Translations under genes and position numbers: made by a program
Source of the DNA: an uncultured Phocaeicola sp.
GTDB taxonomy: Bacteria > Bacteroidota > Bacteroidia > Bacteroidales > Bacteroidaceae
Assembly: GCA_944320815.1 (NCBI GenBank)
Contig: CALUIZ010000001.1
Span: 1-64,000 of the forward strand
DNA length: 64,000 nt
Reading direction: 5' to 3'
The notes under the pieces: model-generated
Database searches by the model: none
What the model saw: the letters and a program-made list of their open reading frames with translations, nothing else
What the model was told of the DNA's origin: nothing
In this document: positions 63,571 to 64,000 of the stretch, piece by piece
Layout: each line of letters starts with the position of its first letter
Position numbering within the stretch: the first letter of the stretch is position 1

Positions 63571-64000
63571 TCAGTCGATGAAGCGTTTGGTAAGCGGTCC
63601 GAATTCGTCAATGCGTCTGTCGCGGAGGAAAGGCCACCAGCGGCGCACATTCTCGCTGCGGTCCATGTCTATCTCCACCACCATGTTCTCTTCTTCCGTG
63701 TTGCCGGCCTGGGCGATGACCTCACCCTGTGGGCCTGCCACGAAACTGTTGCCCCAGAACTGGATGCCGCCTGTCGCACCCGACGGGTCCGGTTCGTGTC
63801 CTACACGGTTCACCGCTATCACGGGCAGTCCGTTGGCCACAGCATGACCTCTCTGCACAGTAACCCATGCCCCCAACTGGCGCAACTTCTCTTCGCGCGT
63901 GTCGGTGCTTTCCCATCCGATGGCTGTGGGGTAAATCAGCAACTCAGCTCCTTTCAGGGCCATCAGCCGCGCCCCTTCCGGATACCACTGGTCCCAGCAT
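63571..64000 (-). CDS. aguB: N-carbamoylputrescine amidase, 3' part
   Basis: Carbon-nitrogen hydrolase that releases CO2 and ammonia from N-carbamoylputrescine, the last step of agmatine-to-putrescine conversion. Only the C-terminal 143 residues are inside the window; the frame continues past 64000. The catalytic cysteine is the first full codon visible (plus 63997-63999), in CWDQWYPEGARLMALKGAE, and the C-terminal strand ends PLTKRFID. The CWDQW-PE context is typical of AguB. Partner agmatine deiminase would be expected beyond the right edge. Confidence 0.85.
   Translation of the reverse strand, partial: CWDQWYPEGARLMALKGAELLIYPTAIGWESTDTREEKLRQLGAWVTVQRGHAVANGLPVIAVNRVGHEPDPSGATGGIQFWGNSFVAGPQGEVIAQAGNTEEENMVVEIDMDRSENVRRWWPFLRDRRIDEFGPLTKRFID

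Overview
The window is chromosomal DNA of a Bacteroidales bacterium, most likely a gut Bacteroides or Phocaeicola. Evidence is the protein families (DUF4923-, DUF3078- and DUF5687-like proteins, fused-domain PBP1A, UpxY-type NusG paralog, PyrB/PyrI pair) and the promoters, which follow the Bacteroidetes pattern (-33 TTG/TTTG, about 19-21 bp, -7 TAnnTTTG) rather than -35/-10 boxes. Shine-Dalgarno sequences are mostly weak. No rRNA, tRNA, CRISPR array or intact insertion sequence was seen.

Layout. 1-258: a terminator after mnmE and a repeat-rich stretch leading to a truncated leftward start codon, resembling the int/att end of an element integrated at the mnmE 3' end. 259-6023: leftward operon TPR/PD40 protein-nfeD-floA-nucleoside phosphorylase-msrC-mnmE. 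6175-7331: ttcA and a DUF486 membrane protein. 7355-14902: leftward trxB-M16 peptidase-DUF5687/ABC pair, then an NlpC/P60 lipoprotein and a translationally coupled DUF4858-like protein. 15222-17389: aspS and gtrA. 17386-24411: leftward paaK/ACT pair, and DUF3298 lipoprotein-rsmG-MBL hydrolase-gcvP. 24583-26242: lipB, fluoride channel, exonuclease. 26496-31702: pyrB-pyrI-flavin reductase-outer membrane barrel-glyA-small lipid-anchored/OmpA proteins. 31837-34066: TRIC channel and DUF3078 barrel. 34384-38716: pyrG-yidC and an SGNH hydrolase. 38743-41234: pepD coupled to an endonuclease/phosphatase. 41385-45401: small membrane protein, Skp/OmpH, AraC regulator, rlmH, nadC, DUF4923 protein. 45615-47942: PBP1A. 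48027-61437: leftward exopolysaccharide operon. 61937-64000: trkH and the 3' part of aguB.

The polysaccharide block reads, in transcription order: Wzx flippase, GT2, HAD-type hydrolase fusion, GT2, EpsG polymerase, two GT4s, GT2, Wzz, Wzi, lipoprotein, UpxY-type antiterminator. It has the parts of a Wzx/Wzy pathway but no initiating sugar-phosphate transferase and no Wza/Wzc. The antiterminator is last instead of first, and an AT-rich segment (about 56.58-59.9 kb) in the middle looks exchanged.

The least expected signal is non-coding: five intergenic regions (near aspS, pyrB, pyrG, wzi and trkH) carry degenerate tandem copies of a 22-bp unit built on a RACA-N6-TGTT dyad. All boundaries, repeats and promoters were read by eye; no searches were run.
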